A stretch of DNA of 64,000 bases from VXNE01 sp963664635. Lineage in GTDB: Bacteria; Pseudomonadota; Gammaproteobacteria; Pseudomonadales; Azotimanducaceae. A model generated the notes under the pieces. That model was not told where the DNA came from and did not search any database. It saw nothing but the letters and a program-made list of their open reading frames with translations. The stretch covers positions 4,278,001 to 4,342,000 of the forward strand of contig OY761542.1 in assembly GCA_963664635.1 (NCBI GenBank), given 5' to 3'. Below, piece by piece: positions 17,907 to 26,515 of the stretch. The first letter of the stretch is position 1; the number at the start of each line of letters is the position of its first letter. The position numbers were made by a program, and so were the translations under genes.

Positions 17907-18818
17907 TCAGGAGGCGCCAAGGGCCGCGAACGTCAGGGTCCAGGCACGCTCCGCGTCGATCCCGTACGCGACGCGGACGTTCTCCGGGTCGCGCCGCCGG
18001 CTCACCCGCTGGTCGACCACCGTCATGCCCCGCGTCAGCGCACCCTCCGTTTCGATGCCCACCGCGCGCGCCTCGGCTTCGATCAGCTCCGGGTGCGTGA
18101 CCGCGAACACGGCACAGGGATCGTGCAGCGCCGCGTCCCGGCTGCCGATGAACTCCGCCATGCGCGCGTGCAGGTAATCGAATGACTCCGCCGCGAGGGC
18201 GGCCAGGGGGTTGTCCATCCGGCGCAGGCGCTCGGTCACGGCGTCCGTCGAACGGAACTGGTGCGTAACGTTGAGTCCGCACATCGTCAGTTCCGCTCCC
18301 GACTCGAAGACGCGGACGGCGGCTTCCGGGTCCGCCCAGACATTGAACTCCGCAACCCGTGTGACGTTGCCCACGGTCGCGCTGCCGCCCATGATCGAGA
18401 TCCCGGCGATGCGGCGTACCCAGCCCGGATCCCGCTCGACCGCCAGCGCCAGGTTCGTCAGAGGTCCGAGCGCCACGATCCAGTCGTCCGGCCCGGGCGC
18501 GTCCAGCAGGAATCCGACCGCGTCGGTGCTCGCCACATTACGGTCGTGCTCGATGCGCGTCACGCCCCCGAGACCGGAGCTGCCGTGGACCGCCTGCGCG
18601 TGGGGAGCCGGCCCCGCGAGGGCTTCCGCGGCACCGGAGTGCACGGGGGTGTCGACGCCGAGCAGTGCCGTCATCAGCAAAGCGTTGGCGGTCGTGGCGG
18701 CGAGCGGCGCGTTCCCGGCGACCGTGGTCACGCCCAGGACCTCGGCGTACGCGTGCGCCACGATCAACGCGATCGCGTCGTCGTGACCGGGGTCGCAGTC
18801 GACGATCATGCGGGGCAT
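17907..18818 (-). CDS. Inosine/uridine-preferring nucleoside hydrolase family protein
   Basis: This is 303 aa from ATG 18818 (a GTG at 18824 adds two residues). The N-terminus 'MIVDCDPGHDDAIAL' is the DxDxGxDD calcium-binding signature of IUNH enzymes. Later family features are 'VALGPLTNLALA', 'ISIMGGS' and 'EFNVWADPEAA'. The enzyme cuts the N-glycosidic bond of ribonucleosides to free base and ribose, in the cytoplasm, for salvage. The next gene on the strand is an FAD oxidoreductase 17 bases away. The base specificity cannot be read from sequence. Confidence 0.9.
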   Translation of the reverse strand: MPRMIVDCDPGHDDAIALIVAHAYAEVLGVTTVAGNAPLAATTANALLMTALLGVDTPVHSGAAEALAGPAPHAQAVHGSSGLGGVTRIEHDRNVASTDAVGFLLDAPGPDDWIVALGPLTNLALAVERDPGWVRRIAGISIMGGSATVGNVTRVAEFNVWADPEAAVRVFESGAELTMCGLNVTHQFRSTDAVTERLRRMDNPLAALAAESFDYLHARMAEFIGSRDAALHDPCAVFAVTHPELIEAEARAVGIETEGALTRGMTVVDQRVSRRRDPENVRVAYGIDAERAWTLTFAALGAS

Positions 18819-18968
18819 GGGCACAGGTTAACAGCGTTGGGGGAGGTGCAGGCCGGCCCGCGGCGCTGCGCCGCACGATGCGGGGCCGGCGCCTCCGCGA
18901 TTGCCCTCGGACAGCGCACCACATGGTACTCTTGGCTATCTTAGTTGAATCTGAGTTTCCTGGAAGTC

Positions 18969-19457
18969 ATGGAGACTAGGGTCCGGGTAGCCGACGAAGT
19001 CTGGATCGCCACGGCTTCCCTGCACCGCCAGCACGCCGAACGGACCGACTTCTCCATCGGGGAGATCGTCGCGCAGGCAGAGTCCGCCACGGTCACGGGC
19101 GTCCGGCCCCTCCGCCCGGGAGTGAAGGTCCACATCTACCTCCACTGCGTTGCGAACAAGCCCCCGAACCCGGGGCGCTACCGCATGCTGCTCGAAACGA
19201 CGACGGGACGTCGGCGCCTGTTCCGACCGGGGGACCCGTGTCATCCGCTGCGCTCGGCGGGCAAGACCACACCCAGGCCCGAGGAGATCCCGGCCCACTA
19301 TCGAGACCTGATCGACTGGTATGTCGCCGAGTACGCGTCCGCGGGGGCGCACCCGTCCGACGACCCGATCCTGGCCCTGCGCGGGCTCGGCGCGACGCTC
19401 TGGAAAGACGAAGGCGCCGACGCGTACGTGCGGCGCCTGCGGGCCGGCTGGCAATGA
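18969..19457 (+). CDS. Conserved protein coupled to a PIN toxin (probable antitoxin)
   Basis: This is 162 aa from ATG 18969 (METRVRVADEVWIATASLH); an ATG at 18945 would add eight residues. I do not recognise a named domain. The N-terminal third reads like a small DNA-binding or winged-helix fold ('FSIGEIVAQAESATVTG'). The C-terminal half is helical and contains 'HYRDLIDWYVAEYA'. The stop overlaps the start of the PIN gene (ATGA), so translation is coupled. Gene order (non-enzyme first, PIN second) fits an antitoxin-toxin pair, but 162 residues is long for a VapB. Confidence 0.6.
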   Translation: METRVRVADEVWIATASLHRQHAERTDFSIGEIVAQAESATVTGVRPLRPGVKVHIYLHCVANKPPNPGRYRMLLETTTGRRRLFRPGDPCHPLRSAGKTTPRPEEIPAHYRDLIDWYVAEYASAGAHPSDDPILALRGLGATLWKDEGADAYVRRLRAGWQ

Positions 19458-19876
19458 GTCGGATCTTCTGGGACACGAACCTGTTCGTGTACCTGCTCGA
19501 GGGCGAGGGCAAACCGGCCGAACGGGTGGCGTCGCTTCGCAACCGGATGATCGAGCGCAAGGACGAACTGGTCACGTCCGCGCTGACGCTGGGCGAGGTG
19601 CTCGTCAAGCCCATGGAGGCCGGCGACCAGACGCTCGCACGCGACTACGAGCAGGCGATCACCACGGGCGCCACCGTGGTGCCCTTCGATCACGCCACCG
19701 CGGGTCTGTTCGCCGCGATTCGCCGAGACCGCTCGATTCAGCCACCGGACGCGATCCAGCTTGCCTGTGCCTCCGCGGCGCGCGTGGACATGTTCATCAC
19801 GAACGACGAGCGGCTGAGCCGCAAGGTCGTGCCGGGCATTCACTTCATCCAGTCGCTGGCGACGGCGGCCATCTGA
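19454..19876 (+). CDS. PIN-domain toxin (VapC-like ribonuclease)
   Basis: The 140-aa protein starts 'MSRIFWDTNLFVYLLEGEG'. The acidic residues are Asp7, Glu48 ('LTLGEVL'), Asp99 ('QPPDAIQLA') and Asp118 ('FITNDERL'), the full PIN set. It starts in a 4-base overlap with the gene before it. VapC toxins cut tRNA or rRNA when the antitoxin is lost. The next gene starts four bases on but is an unrelated flavin-type protein, so the operon may be longer than the TA pair. Confidence 0.85.
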   Translation: MSRIFWDTNLFVYLLEGEGKPAERVASLRNRMIERKDELVTSALTLGEVLVKPMEAGDQTLARDYEQAITTGATVVPFDHATAGLFAAIRRDRSIQPPDAIQLACASAARVDMFITNDERLSRKVVPGIHFIQSLATAAI

Positions 19877-19879
19877 CCC

Positions 19880-20299
19880 ATGCCGCCCAAATCGCGCGCA
19901 CCGGTCTTGCCCGCCTGGGCCGCACGCGCGCCGGTCGCCCGGCTCGCGACCGTGGCCGGCGGGCAGCCGCACGTCGTTCCCGTGGTCTTCTGCGAGTGCG
20001 GCGGCGCCCTATTCATCCCCATCGACGGCAAGCCGAAGAGCGGGCGCAAGCTGCGGCGGGTGCGCAACATCGCGGCCAACCCGGCGGTCTCCCTGCTCAT
20101 CGACGAGTACGAGGACGACTGGTCGCGGCTGCGCTGGTTGCGGGCCGATGGCGCCGCAACCATCGTCGCCACGCCCGCGGAGGTTCGCACCGCACTGCGC
20201 CACAAGTACCCGCAGTACGAGGCGACGCCAATGGGAGCCACGGCCATCCGCTTCGAGGTCTCCGGCACCCGGTCATGGTCCGCGGCGGGCGCCATCTGA
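19880..20299 (+). CDS. Pyridoxamine-5'-phosphate-oxidase-like flavin/F420-binding protein
   Basis: This encodes 139 aa. 'PVARLATVAGGQPHVVPVVFC' is the first hairpin of the split-barrel PPOX fold. 'KLRRVRNIAANPAVSLLIDEYEDDW' is the typical second half of the F420-related PPOX subgroup (Rv0121-like). Such small enzymes bind FMN or F420 and reduce small substrates; many are uncharacterised. It begins four bases after the PIN gene. The presence of a separate deazaflavin-type reductase (41132-41584) and a luciferase-like enzyme (38676-39740) is consistent with F420 use, but none proves it. Confidence 0.8.
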   Translation: MPPKSRAPVLPAWAARAPVARLATVAGGQPHVVPVVFCECGGALFIPIDGKPKSGRKLRRVRNIAANPAVSLLIDEYEDDWSRLRWLRADGAATIVATPAEVRTALRHKYPQYEATPMGATAIRFEVSGTRSWSAAGAI

Positions 20300-20378
20300 G
20301 CAGGGTCCGATGTCGCGCTGTCGCGCGAAGTCCGACACCCTGATAGCCTCTGCTCTCGCTCTCATCCGGAGGAGATCG

Positions 20379-22091
20379 ATGCCTTACGACCTCGTCATCA
20401 GGAACGGTTCCATCGTCGACGGCTCCGGCGCGCCGGCCTACCGGGCGGACGTCGGCATCCAGGACGGCCGCATCGCGGCGATCGGCCGGATCCGCGAGAA
20501 CGGCGCGGACACCATCGATGCGGAGGGTCACGTCGTGACGCCTGGCTTCGTCGACGGCCATACCCACATGGACGCACAGGTGTTCTGGGATCCGATCGGT
20601 TCCTGTTCCTGCTACCACGGGGTGACGAGCGTCGTGATGGGCAACTGCGGCTTCACGCTGGCGCCCTGCCGCGAGGCGGAAGCGGATCTGGTGTTCCGCA
20701 ATCTCGAACGCGCCGAGGACATCGCGCGCGAGTCGATGCTCGAAGGTATCCGCTGGCGCTGGGAGACCTATCCGGAATATCTCGACGTGCTGGACGCGCT
20801 GCCGAAGGGCATCAACTACGCCGGCTACGTCGGGCACTCGGCGGTGCGCACGTACGTCATGGGCGAACGGGCATTCACGGAGCCGGCGAACGAGGACGAC
20901 CTGGCCCGCATGACCGCCATCGTGCGCGAGGCGGTACAGGCCGGCGCGATGGGCTTCACGACATCGCGCTCGCCCAATCACCAGACCTCGGATCACAGGC
21001 CGGTCGCGAGCCGCGTCGCGAGCTGGGAGGAAGTCCGGGTGATCGTCCGGGCCATGGGCGAGACCGGCGCCGGCATGTTCGAGATCGCCGGCGAGCGGAC
21101 GGGGCCCGACCCCGACCGGACTCGCGACTACCAGGAGCGGCTGAAGGCGTTGAGCGTCGAGACCGGCGTGCCGGTGACCTGGGGCATGTTCGCGTCCCGC
21201 CACGCGCCGGACATGTGGCGGCGCTATTTCGACCTGCTCGACGAGACCGCGACCGCGGGCGGGCGGATGTTCGCGCAGGTGCATTCCCGTTCGCTCAACG
21301 TCCTGTACACCTTCGAGTCGTACACCCCCTTCGATAGCTGGAACGTCTGGCGCGACGTGCGCGCGCTCCCGCTGGAGGAGCAGCGCGCCAAGCTGGCCGA
21401 CCCGGTGCTCCAGGCGCGCCTCGTGGACATCGCGGGCCGCCCGAGCGAGCGCCATGCCGCGCGGGGCGTCACCGTGGCCCCACCGGAGTGGGACTGGCTC
21501 TTCGTGATGGACTCCATGACGGCGCGGAACCGGTCGGTGGCCGAACTCGCCGCGGAACGCGGCGTCTCGCCCCCGCAGGCCTTCATCGACATCGCGCTTG
21601 AGGGCAACCTCAAGACCCTGTTCCGGCACCCGATCAACAACGAGGTCGACGCGGACGTGCTCGCGATGATGAAGCACCCCCGCTCCGTGGTGACCTTCTC
21701 CGACTCAGGGGCCCACGTCTCGCAGATCATGGACAGCTCCCTGCAGACCCACCTCTTCAGCCACTGGGTGCGCGAGCAACAGGCACTGACGCTCGAGGAA
21801 GCCGTGCGCATGGTCACCTTCGAGCCGGCCACGCACTGGGGCCTCCACGACCGCGGCCTGCTGCGCGTCGGCTTCGCGGGGGACGTCACGGTGTTCGATC
21901 CTGCGACGATCGGCCCGCGCATGCCGGAAGTGGTGCACGACCTGCCGGGCGGCGCCAAGCGCTTTCGGCAGACGGCGGACGGCATCGCCGCGACCGTGGT
22001 GAACGGCGAGGTGCTGCTGCGCGACAACGCGCACACCGGGGCACAGTCGGGGCGGCTGCTCCGCGGTCCCCTGGCGCGCGGCGCGGCGTGA
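20379..22091 (+). CDS. N-acyl-D-amino-acid deacylase-family amidohydrolase
   Basis: The 570-aa protein from ATG 20379 has a good ribosome site (CCGGAGGAG) ahead. It shows 'MPYDLVIRNGSIVDGSGAPAYRADVGI', 'VVTPGFVDGHTHMDAQ' (H-x-H metal motif), 'HGVTSVVMGNCGFTLAP' and 'VTFSDSGAHV' with the catalytic Asp. This is the D-aminoacylase branch of the amidohydrolase superfamily, zinc-dependent, acting on N-acyl-D-amino acids or related amides. Length is about 80 residues above the classic D-aminoacylase, as in the metagenomic subgroup. The next small gene overlaps its stop. Confidence 0.88.
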   Translation: MPYDLVIRNGSIVDGSGAPAYRADVGIQDGRIAAIGRIRENGADTIDAEGHVVTPGFVDGHTHMDAQVFWDPIGSCSCYHGVTSVVMGNCGFTLAPCREAEADLVFRNLERAEDIARESMLEGIRWRWETYPEYLDVLDALPKGINYAGYVGHSAVRTYVMGERAFTEPANEDDLARMTAIVREAVQAGAMGFTTSRSPNHQTSDHRPVASRVASWEEVRVIVRAMGETGAGMFEIAGERTGPDPDRTRDYQERLKALSVETGVPVTWGMFASRHAPDMWRRYFDLLDETATAGGRMFAQVHSRSLNVLYTFESYTPFDSWNVWRDVRALPLEEQRAKLADPVLQARLVDIAGRPSERHAARGVTVAPPEWDWLFVMDSMTARNRSVAELAAERGVSPPQAFIDIALEGNLKTLFRHPINNEVDADVLAMMKHPRSVVTFSDSGAHVSQIMDSSLQTHLFSHWVREQQALTLEEAVRMVTFEPATHWGLHDRGLLRVGFAGDVTVFDPATIGPRMPEVVHDLPGGAKRFRQTADGIAATVVNGEVLLRDNAHTGAQSGRLLRGPLARGAA

Positions 22092-22225
22092 CGCGGGTGT
22101 CCGACGATCGGAAGCGGCCGGCGGACGAGCGGCGCGGACTCACGTCGCAGCGCATCCTCGCGCTCGCGATGGTCTTCATCCTGGTGTCCATGGGCGCCCT
22201 GCTGTGGTACATGCCGTTTCCGTAG
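22088..22225 (+). CDS. 45-aa single-pass membrane protein overlapping the amidohydrolase stop
   Basis: GTG at 22088 overlaps the TGA of the amidohydrolase (GTGA). The frame gives a charged N-terminus (VTRVSDDRKRPADERRG) and then one clear transmembrane helix (about residues 23-41, ILALAMVFILVSMGALLWY), ending MPFP. The layout, cytoplasmic head plus one helix, is that of a small membrane protein coupled to its neighbour. Codon bias looks like that of the genes around it. Function is not known; no family is recognised. Confidence 0.6.
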   Translation: MTRVSDDRKRPADERRGLTSQRILALAMVFILVSMGALLWYMPFP

Positions 22226-22339
22226 CGGAGCCGGGAACCCCATCTGCGGACACCAGTTCCGCGACGCCCCGATGGCTGTTTCCTGTGCACCGCCACAAGT
22301 CGGCGCTCAGCCCCGGCTACCCGAAGATGGCATCCCAAC

Positions 22340-22355
22340 CTGTATTCATATACAG
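22340..22355 (+). promoter_or_regulatory. LexA-type SOS box
   Basis: CTGT-ATTCATAT-ACAG matches the gammaproteobacterial SOS operator CTGT-N8-ACAG exactly, in an unusually AT-rich patch. It lies 125 bases upstream of the DNA methyltransferase start. A possible -10 (TACAAT, 22454-22459) lies just before that gene, so the box may control a longer transcript or be a remnant. No other gene starts close by. Confidence 0.55.
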
Positions 22356-22453
22356 TATCCTGGTCCGATCTCAAGGGACCACGTCCTCGATCTACACCGC
22401 ATCAGAGGCCAGCCAAGGACCGCACCGAGGTCACGCGTCCGCGTAGACCTGCG

Positions 22454-22459
22454 TACAAT
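22454..22459 (+). promoter_or_regulatory. Candidate -10 box of the methyltransferase gene
   Basis: TACAAT matches the sigma-70 -10 consensus at five of six positions and is followed by a purine-rich ribosome site (AGAAAGAAGAG) and ATG 22480. The -35 region is weak. If used, the leader would be about 15 bases long. Confidence 0.35.
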
Positions 22460-22479
22460 ACGACCAAGAAAGAAGAGAA

Positions 22480-23607
22480 ATGCCGCGCAACACCGCCACC
22501 TCACGACGACGCATGCCTGTCGAACCGCGAACCCCAGCCGCCCGGAACGGTGGCGCCACAACACCGTCGTCGCGCCCCCATCGCCCAGAGTCCTTCCAGC
22601 GCGCCGGGTCGACGATCTACTTCCAACCTGCGGAGACCCTCTACGATCTGTGGCCGACACCCGTTTGCATAATCGCCGACGGGCCTTACGGCCTCAGCGG
22701 GTTTCCCGGTGATCTTCATACCGCGACCGGCCTGGTTGACTGGTACCGCCCCCACGTCGAGGCGTGGACGGCTCGGTCGACCCCCGAGACCACTCTCTGG
22801 TTCTGGAATTCGGAACTGGGTTGGGCCACCGTCCACCCACTGCTCGCCGAGCACGGGTGGGAGTATCGAAGCTGCCACATCTGGGACAAGGGCCTCGGCC
22901 ACATCGCGGGCAACGCCAATACCCGCACGCTCCGCAAGTTCCCCGTCACCACGGAGGTCTGCGCGCAATACGTCAAAGCCCCGAGCTTCCGATCGGGAGC
23001 AGGCGAGACGTTGTCCATGCAGGAATGGCTTCGCAGCGAGTGGCGCCGTTCAGGACTCCCGTTCCGCTTGGCCAACGACGCCTGCGGGGTCGCCAATGCC
23101 GCCACGCGCAAGTACCTCACGGCAGATCACCTCTGGTACTACCCACCGGCCGACGCCTTCGTGCGGCTCGCCAACTTTGCCAACGAGCATGGTGACCCCT
23201 CTGGCAAGCCCTACTTCAGTCAAGACGGGCATGGTCCCATCACCGCCGAACAGTGGACCCGGATGCGCGCCAAGTTCCGGTGTCCCGCGGGCGTCACCAA
23301 CGTCTGGCGGCAACCGCAAGTCGCGGGCAAGCAACGCATCAACGGCGACCGCAGGCAAATGCAATGGAAGTACAAGAGCCTCCACGGAAGCCAAAAGCCA
23401 CTGGAACTGATCGAAACCACGATGCTTGCCACGACCGACGCGGGCGACACGGTTTGGGAGCCTTTCGGCGGACTATGCCCCGCTGCTGTCTGCGCCTTCC
23501 GGCTCGGTCGTACATCCCACAGCGCAGAGATCGTCTCGGAGTTCTACCACGCTGCCGTCGAAAGGCTCCATTCATGTCACGAAAGCCTGGACCTCCTGAA
23601 CGGATAG
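22480..23607 (+). CDS. DNA methyltransferase (beta-class, adenine- or cytosine-N4-specific)
   Basis: This is 375 aa from ATG 22480, with AGAAGAG as ribosome site. The catalytic motif IV is 'IIADGPYGLSG' (DGPYG at 67-71, a variant of DPPY). The SAM-binding motifs come after it: 'GSQKPLELIETTML' (motif X) and 'DTVWEPFGGLCPAAVCAF' (motif I), so the order is beta-type. It recalls phage and type II methylases that protect DNA from a partner nuclease. The downstream open reading is broken and may be the lost endonuclease. A LexA-type box lies upstream. Codon use is less GC-rich than its neighbours, hinting at transfer. The target sequence is unknown. Confidence 0.85.
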   Translation: MPRNTATSRRRMPVEPRTPAARNGGATTPSSRPHRPESFQRAGSTIYFQPAETLYDLWPTPVCIIADGPYGLSGFPGDLHTATGLVDWYRPHVEAWTARSTPETTLWFWNSELGWATVHPLLAEHGWEYRSCHIWDKGLGHIAGNANTRTLRKFPVTTEVCAQYVKAPSFRSGAGETLSMQEWLRSEWRRSGLPFRLANDACGVANAATRKYLTADHLWYYPPADAFVRLANFANEHGDPSGKPYFSQDGHGPITAEQWTRMRAKFRCPAGVTNVWRQPQVAGKQRINGDRRQMQWKYKSLHGSQKPLELIETTMLATTDAGDTVWEPFGGLCPAAVCAFRLGRTSHSAEIVSEFYHAAVERLHSCHESLDLLNG

Positions 23608-24078
23608 AACCGACCCGGTGGGAGCATTTTGGACTCTGGCAGGGCGTCCGGAGCGCGTTGTATGCGTGTCCAGACCGGTTCTCGACTCCGACCAGTATCG
23701 AGGGTCTCATGGCCACACCGACATCTTCACGCTCAACACGGCTCTCGCTGCGACGATAGAAGACTCGATGGTCAAGACACTCAACGACCCTTCGTCGAAT
23801 CGGCCCTCTACTGCGCCCGCAAGCGCAACCACTACTGGCTGCACCAGCGCCGAGTCCGTGGCGACCCCGGCACTATCGACAGCCCTCCCGGGGTGTCTCC
23901 GTACCCCCCGTCCAAATCCAACATCTCGAATCAACCGTCCAAAGACTGTGGCGGCAACTTCGGCCGGCTTGCCCGATACGGTCTGATGGATGACTACATC
24001 GCCGCGATGCAATCGACGCTGGTTCGAGGGATCGCCGTGAGGGACTGGCAAGCGTTCTTCAAGGCGCACCTGTCGTAA
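23574..24078 (+). pseudogene. Broken gene after the methyltransferase, possible restriction endonuclease remnant
   Basis: An ATG at 23574 inside the methyltransferase 3' end opens 'MSRKPGPPERIEPTRWEHF', stopping at 23759. A second frame gives 'HTDIFTLNTALAATIEDSMV' (about 23710-23780). A third frame gives 'FVESALYCARKRNHYW' and a clean C-terminus 'YIAAMQSTLVRGIAVRDWQAFF', ending at 24078. The pieces read like protein in three different frames, so the gene has at least two indels and probably a deletion. Position after a methyltransferase suggests a type II endonuclease, but I cannot see a PD-(D/E)xK or other nuclease core, so that is inference. Confidence 0.45.
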
Positions 24079-24121
24079 AGATCGCGACGGGACGTCCGGC
24101 GCGACAAACGGGTCGCCCGCG

Positions 24122-25210
24122 TCACCGCACGGCCAGCCGCGCCAGGGCCGCTTCGTTGAGTGCGATCCCGAAGCCCGGCCTGTCCGTCAGGGTCATGGCG
24201 CCGTCGCGCGGCAGCACGTCCTCGCCGTAGAGTTCCGCGACATCGTCGAGGGGCCCCGAGAACTCGGTCGAGAACTCGTGCGGCCGCGTCGCGTTCTGGA
24301 CCGTCGCATAGACGTGCAGCGACGCCATCGAGTTGATCCCCGCCTGCGGACTGTGGGGCATCACCGGCTTGTCGAGGGTCGTCGCCATCTCGAAGATGCG
24401 CTTGACCTCGCTCGGCCCACCGGCACTGAGGATATCGGGCTGCAGGATGTCCGGGTCGCCGAGCAGCACGAGATTCTGGAACCACCAGCGGAAGGCGTCC
24501 TGTTCCCCGGCGGACACGGCGACGTCCAAGGCGTCGCCGACCTGTCTGAGGCCCGGCAGGTCGTAATGCGGAATCGGCTCTTCGAAGTGGTCGATGCCCA
24601 GCGCCTCGAAACGTCGTCCCTGCTGGATGGCGGTGGACACCGAGTAGCCGTTGTTCGCATCGAAGCCGAGGTACTCGCCGCCGGCGAGGAACTCCCGCGC
24701 CAGTCGGAAGAGCCGGTAGTCCTTCTCGGGGTCGATGTCCTGCCGCCACCCGCGCCAGTCCATGCGGATCTTGAAGGCCCGGAACCCCCGCTCCCAGCCG
24801 TCCCGCACCAGGGCCAGCATCTCCTCCGGCTGCATGCGCCAGCCCGAACCGGTGCTCCAGTACAGCGGGATCTTCGTGCGCCGCGCGCCGCCCATGAGCG
24901 TGTGCACCGGCAGGCCGGTGTCCTTGCCCAGGAGGTCCCAGAGCGCCACGTCGACGATGCCGACGACCCAGCCCGGCAGCTTGAAGAAGCGCTCTTCGCG
25001 GCCGAGCGCCAGGGTCTCCCAGTGCCGGTCGATGAGCCGCGGGTCCTCGCCGACGAGGGCCGGCGCGATGACGCCTTCCAGGTAGCCGTCGAAGACGCGG
25101 TTGTTGCGGCCCGGGACCTCGGACCAGCCTTCCACCCCGGCGTCGGTCTCCACGCGCAGGAGGCTCTTGCCGAGGCTGAGCGGAGTCGCCGTGATGGCCG
25201 TGATCTTCAT
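24122..25210 (-). CDS. Enolase-superfamily (mandelate racemase/muconate lactonizing-type) enzyme
   Basis: This encodes 362 aa. The capping domain is 'MKITAITATPLSLGKSLLRVETDAGVEG'. The barrel has 'FKIRMDW', where the K-x-R suggests the MR/galactarate-type base. Metal ligands are in 'GFDANNGY', 'FEEPIP' and 'SAGEQDAF'; a His follows in 'MPHSPQAG'. Such enzymes abstract the proton alpha to a carboxylate and then dehydrate, racemise or cyclise acid sugars and similar compounds. The gene is next to an NYN gene on the same strand (30 bases) but no sugar-acid pathway genes are in sight. Substrate unknown. Confidence 0.88.
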   Translation of the reverse strand: MKITAITATPLSLGKSLLRVETDAGVEGWSEVPGRNNRVFDGYLEGVIAPALVGEDPRLIDRHWETLALGREERFFKLPGWVVGIVDVALWDLLGKDTGLPVHTLMGGARRTKIPLYWSTGSGWRMQPEEMLALVRDGWERGFRAFKIRMDWRGWRQDIDPEKDYRLFRLAREFLAGGEYLGFDANNGYSVSTAIQQGRRFEALGIDHFEEPIPHYDLPGLRQVGDALDVAVSAGEQDAFRWWFQNLVLLGDPDILQPDILSAGGPSEVKRIFEMATTLDKPVMPHSPQAGINSMASLHVYATVQNATRPHEFSTEFSGPLDDVAELYGEDVLPRDGAMTLTDRPGFGIALNEAALARLAVR

Positions 25211-25240
25211 TGCCGCGCTCCTCCGCCCGCCCCCGCGGAA

Positions 25241-25843
25241 TCAGGGCTTGTACTTGATCCGCTCGCCTTCGATCGCGATGTACTTGCGCTCCTGCAGGCC
25301 CTTCACCAGCGCGTCGAGCTGCTCGTCGTTCAGGCTCTTGCCGAAGAGGCTGTTGATGGTCGTGCGCACCGTGCGCACCTTGCGCGGACGGGACTTCCCC
25401 TGCAGATCGAAGGTGTGGACGACCTTGTCGACCTGCTCCGCGAACGAGTCGCTCTCGCCCACCTCGATCCAGGGGATCTCGAACAGCCCCTTGCGCCGGT
25501 CCACGTTGATGCCCTGCGACTGCAGGTGCCTGATCAACACGTCGAAACCCGTGTCGCGCGAAACCACGTGAAAGTGATCGTCCGAACCCGCGCGCGCGAA
25601 CTTCCCGAGGTAGTACGCGATGTGAAAGTCGAGCGCGTTCTTGCCGCTGCCCGTCACCGCGATGTACTCCGCCTCGCTGCCGAAGGACTGCATCTCGAAC
25701 ACGAGGTCGCGGGGGATCTTGGCCTGCGTGGCCCCGACGAACACGATGACGCGGAACGCGCGGTCTTTCGCATCCTCCTTCAGCGCCGCGAGGTTCTTCG
25801 GCTGCACGTTCTCGTAGTCGATCAGGACGTAATGGGTTGCCAC
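25241..25843 (-). CDS. NYN-domain (PIN-like) protein with C-terminal winged-helix-like region
   Basis: The GTG at 25843 has GGAGG seven bases before it and was chosen over upstream starts that lack conserved sequence. The 200-aa product begins 'VATHYVLIDYENVQPKNLA', the NYN first strand with the nucleolytic Asp. 'GSGKNALDFHIAYYLGK' and 'VVSRDTGFDVLIRHL' supply the remaining acidic residues. The last 45 residues (SLNDEQLDALVKGLQER) look like a small helical or winged-helix domain. It is intact, unlike the NYN gene at 15.5 kb. Likely an RNA-processing nuclease; the substrate is unknown. Confidence 0.85.
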   Translation of the reverse strand: MATHYVLIDYENVQPKNLAALKEDAKDRAFRVIVFVGATQAKIPRDLVFEMQSFGSEAEYIAVTGSGKNALDFHIAYYLGKFARAGSDDHFHVVSRDTGFDVLIRHLQSQGINVDRRKGLFEIPWIEVGESDSFAEQVDKVVHTFDLQGKSRPRKVRTVRTTINSLFGKSLNDEQLDALVKGLQERKYIAIEGERIKYKP

Positions 25844-26062
25844 GTTCGGGCCTCCGTTGCCGGCGCCTCGGATGCCGGCCGCATCTGTTCGCCGAAAGGC
25901 GCGCTGCGGTCCCGCCTCCCGAGTGCTGCGATTGTAGAACGAACGGGGCTGCCGGACTCGGGCATCTCGACCCCGGCTTGACCCGCCTGCGGGATGGCCC
26001 ATACTCGGTCCGGAAGGCGGCCAGGACAGCGATACGCCACGGCCCAACGACTTGCCGGACCC

Positions 26063-26515
26063 ATGGACACGGAGCCCACACCCGATACGCCCATGACCCG
26101 GGCGCTGACCAGGCGCCCCGAGGTCATGGTTGCGTACGTCTTCGGGTCACTGGCGCCGGCCGTGCGTCCGCACGCGACGGAAGAGCCCCGACTTCCCGAC
26201 GGCCAACCTCCCCCAAGGTCCGATAGCGATATCGACGTGGCGGTCGCAGCCACCGCACCGATGGATGCCTCGTTCCGGCTGGCGCTCATGGACGACATCG
26301 CGATGGCCACCGGCCGTCCCGTCGACCTGATCGACCTGCATACCGCGGGACCCCTCGTCCTGACGCGGGCGCTGACCACCGGACAGTGTATGGTCAAACG
26401 GGATCCGACGCTCCTGGCGCGGCTGATCCAGAAAATGTGGTACCTGAACGCGGACTTCATGCCCCTGGTCCGCATGATCCAGGACCAGCGTCGCCGTCGT
26501 TTCCTGCATGGATAA
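26063..26515 (+). CDS. mntA: MntA-type minimal nucleotidyltransferase antitoxin
   Basis: This encodes 150 aa from ATG 26063; ATG 26093 is also possible. 'VAYVFGSLAP' and 'SDSDIDVAVAA' form the G-S-x10+-D-x-D active site of MNT proteins, with an unusually long insert of about 20 residues between them. MntA AMPylates a tyrosine of HepT next to its RNase active site and so silences it. The stop lies 8 bases inside the hepT start, which fits a coupled toxin-antitoxin operon. It is divergent from the NYN gene; the 219 bases between hold the promoters. Confidence 0.8.
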   Translation: MDTEPTPDTPMTRALTRRPEVMVAYVFGSLAPAVRPHATEEPRLPDGQPPPRSDSDIDVAVAATAPMDASFRLALMDDIAMATGRPVDLIDLHTAGPLVLTRALTTGQCMVKRDPTLLARLIQKMWYLNADFMPLVRMIQDQRRRRFLHG

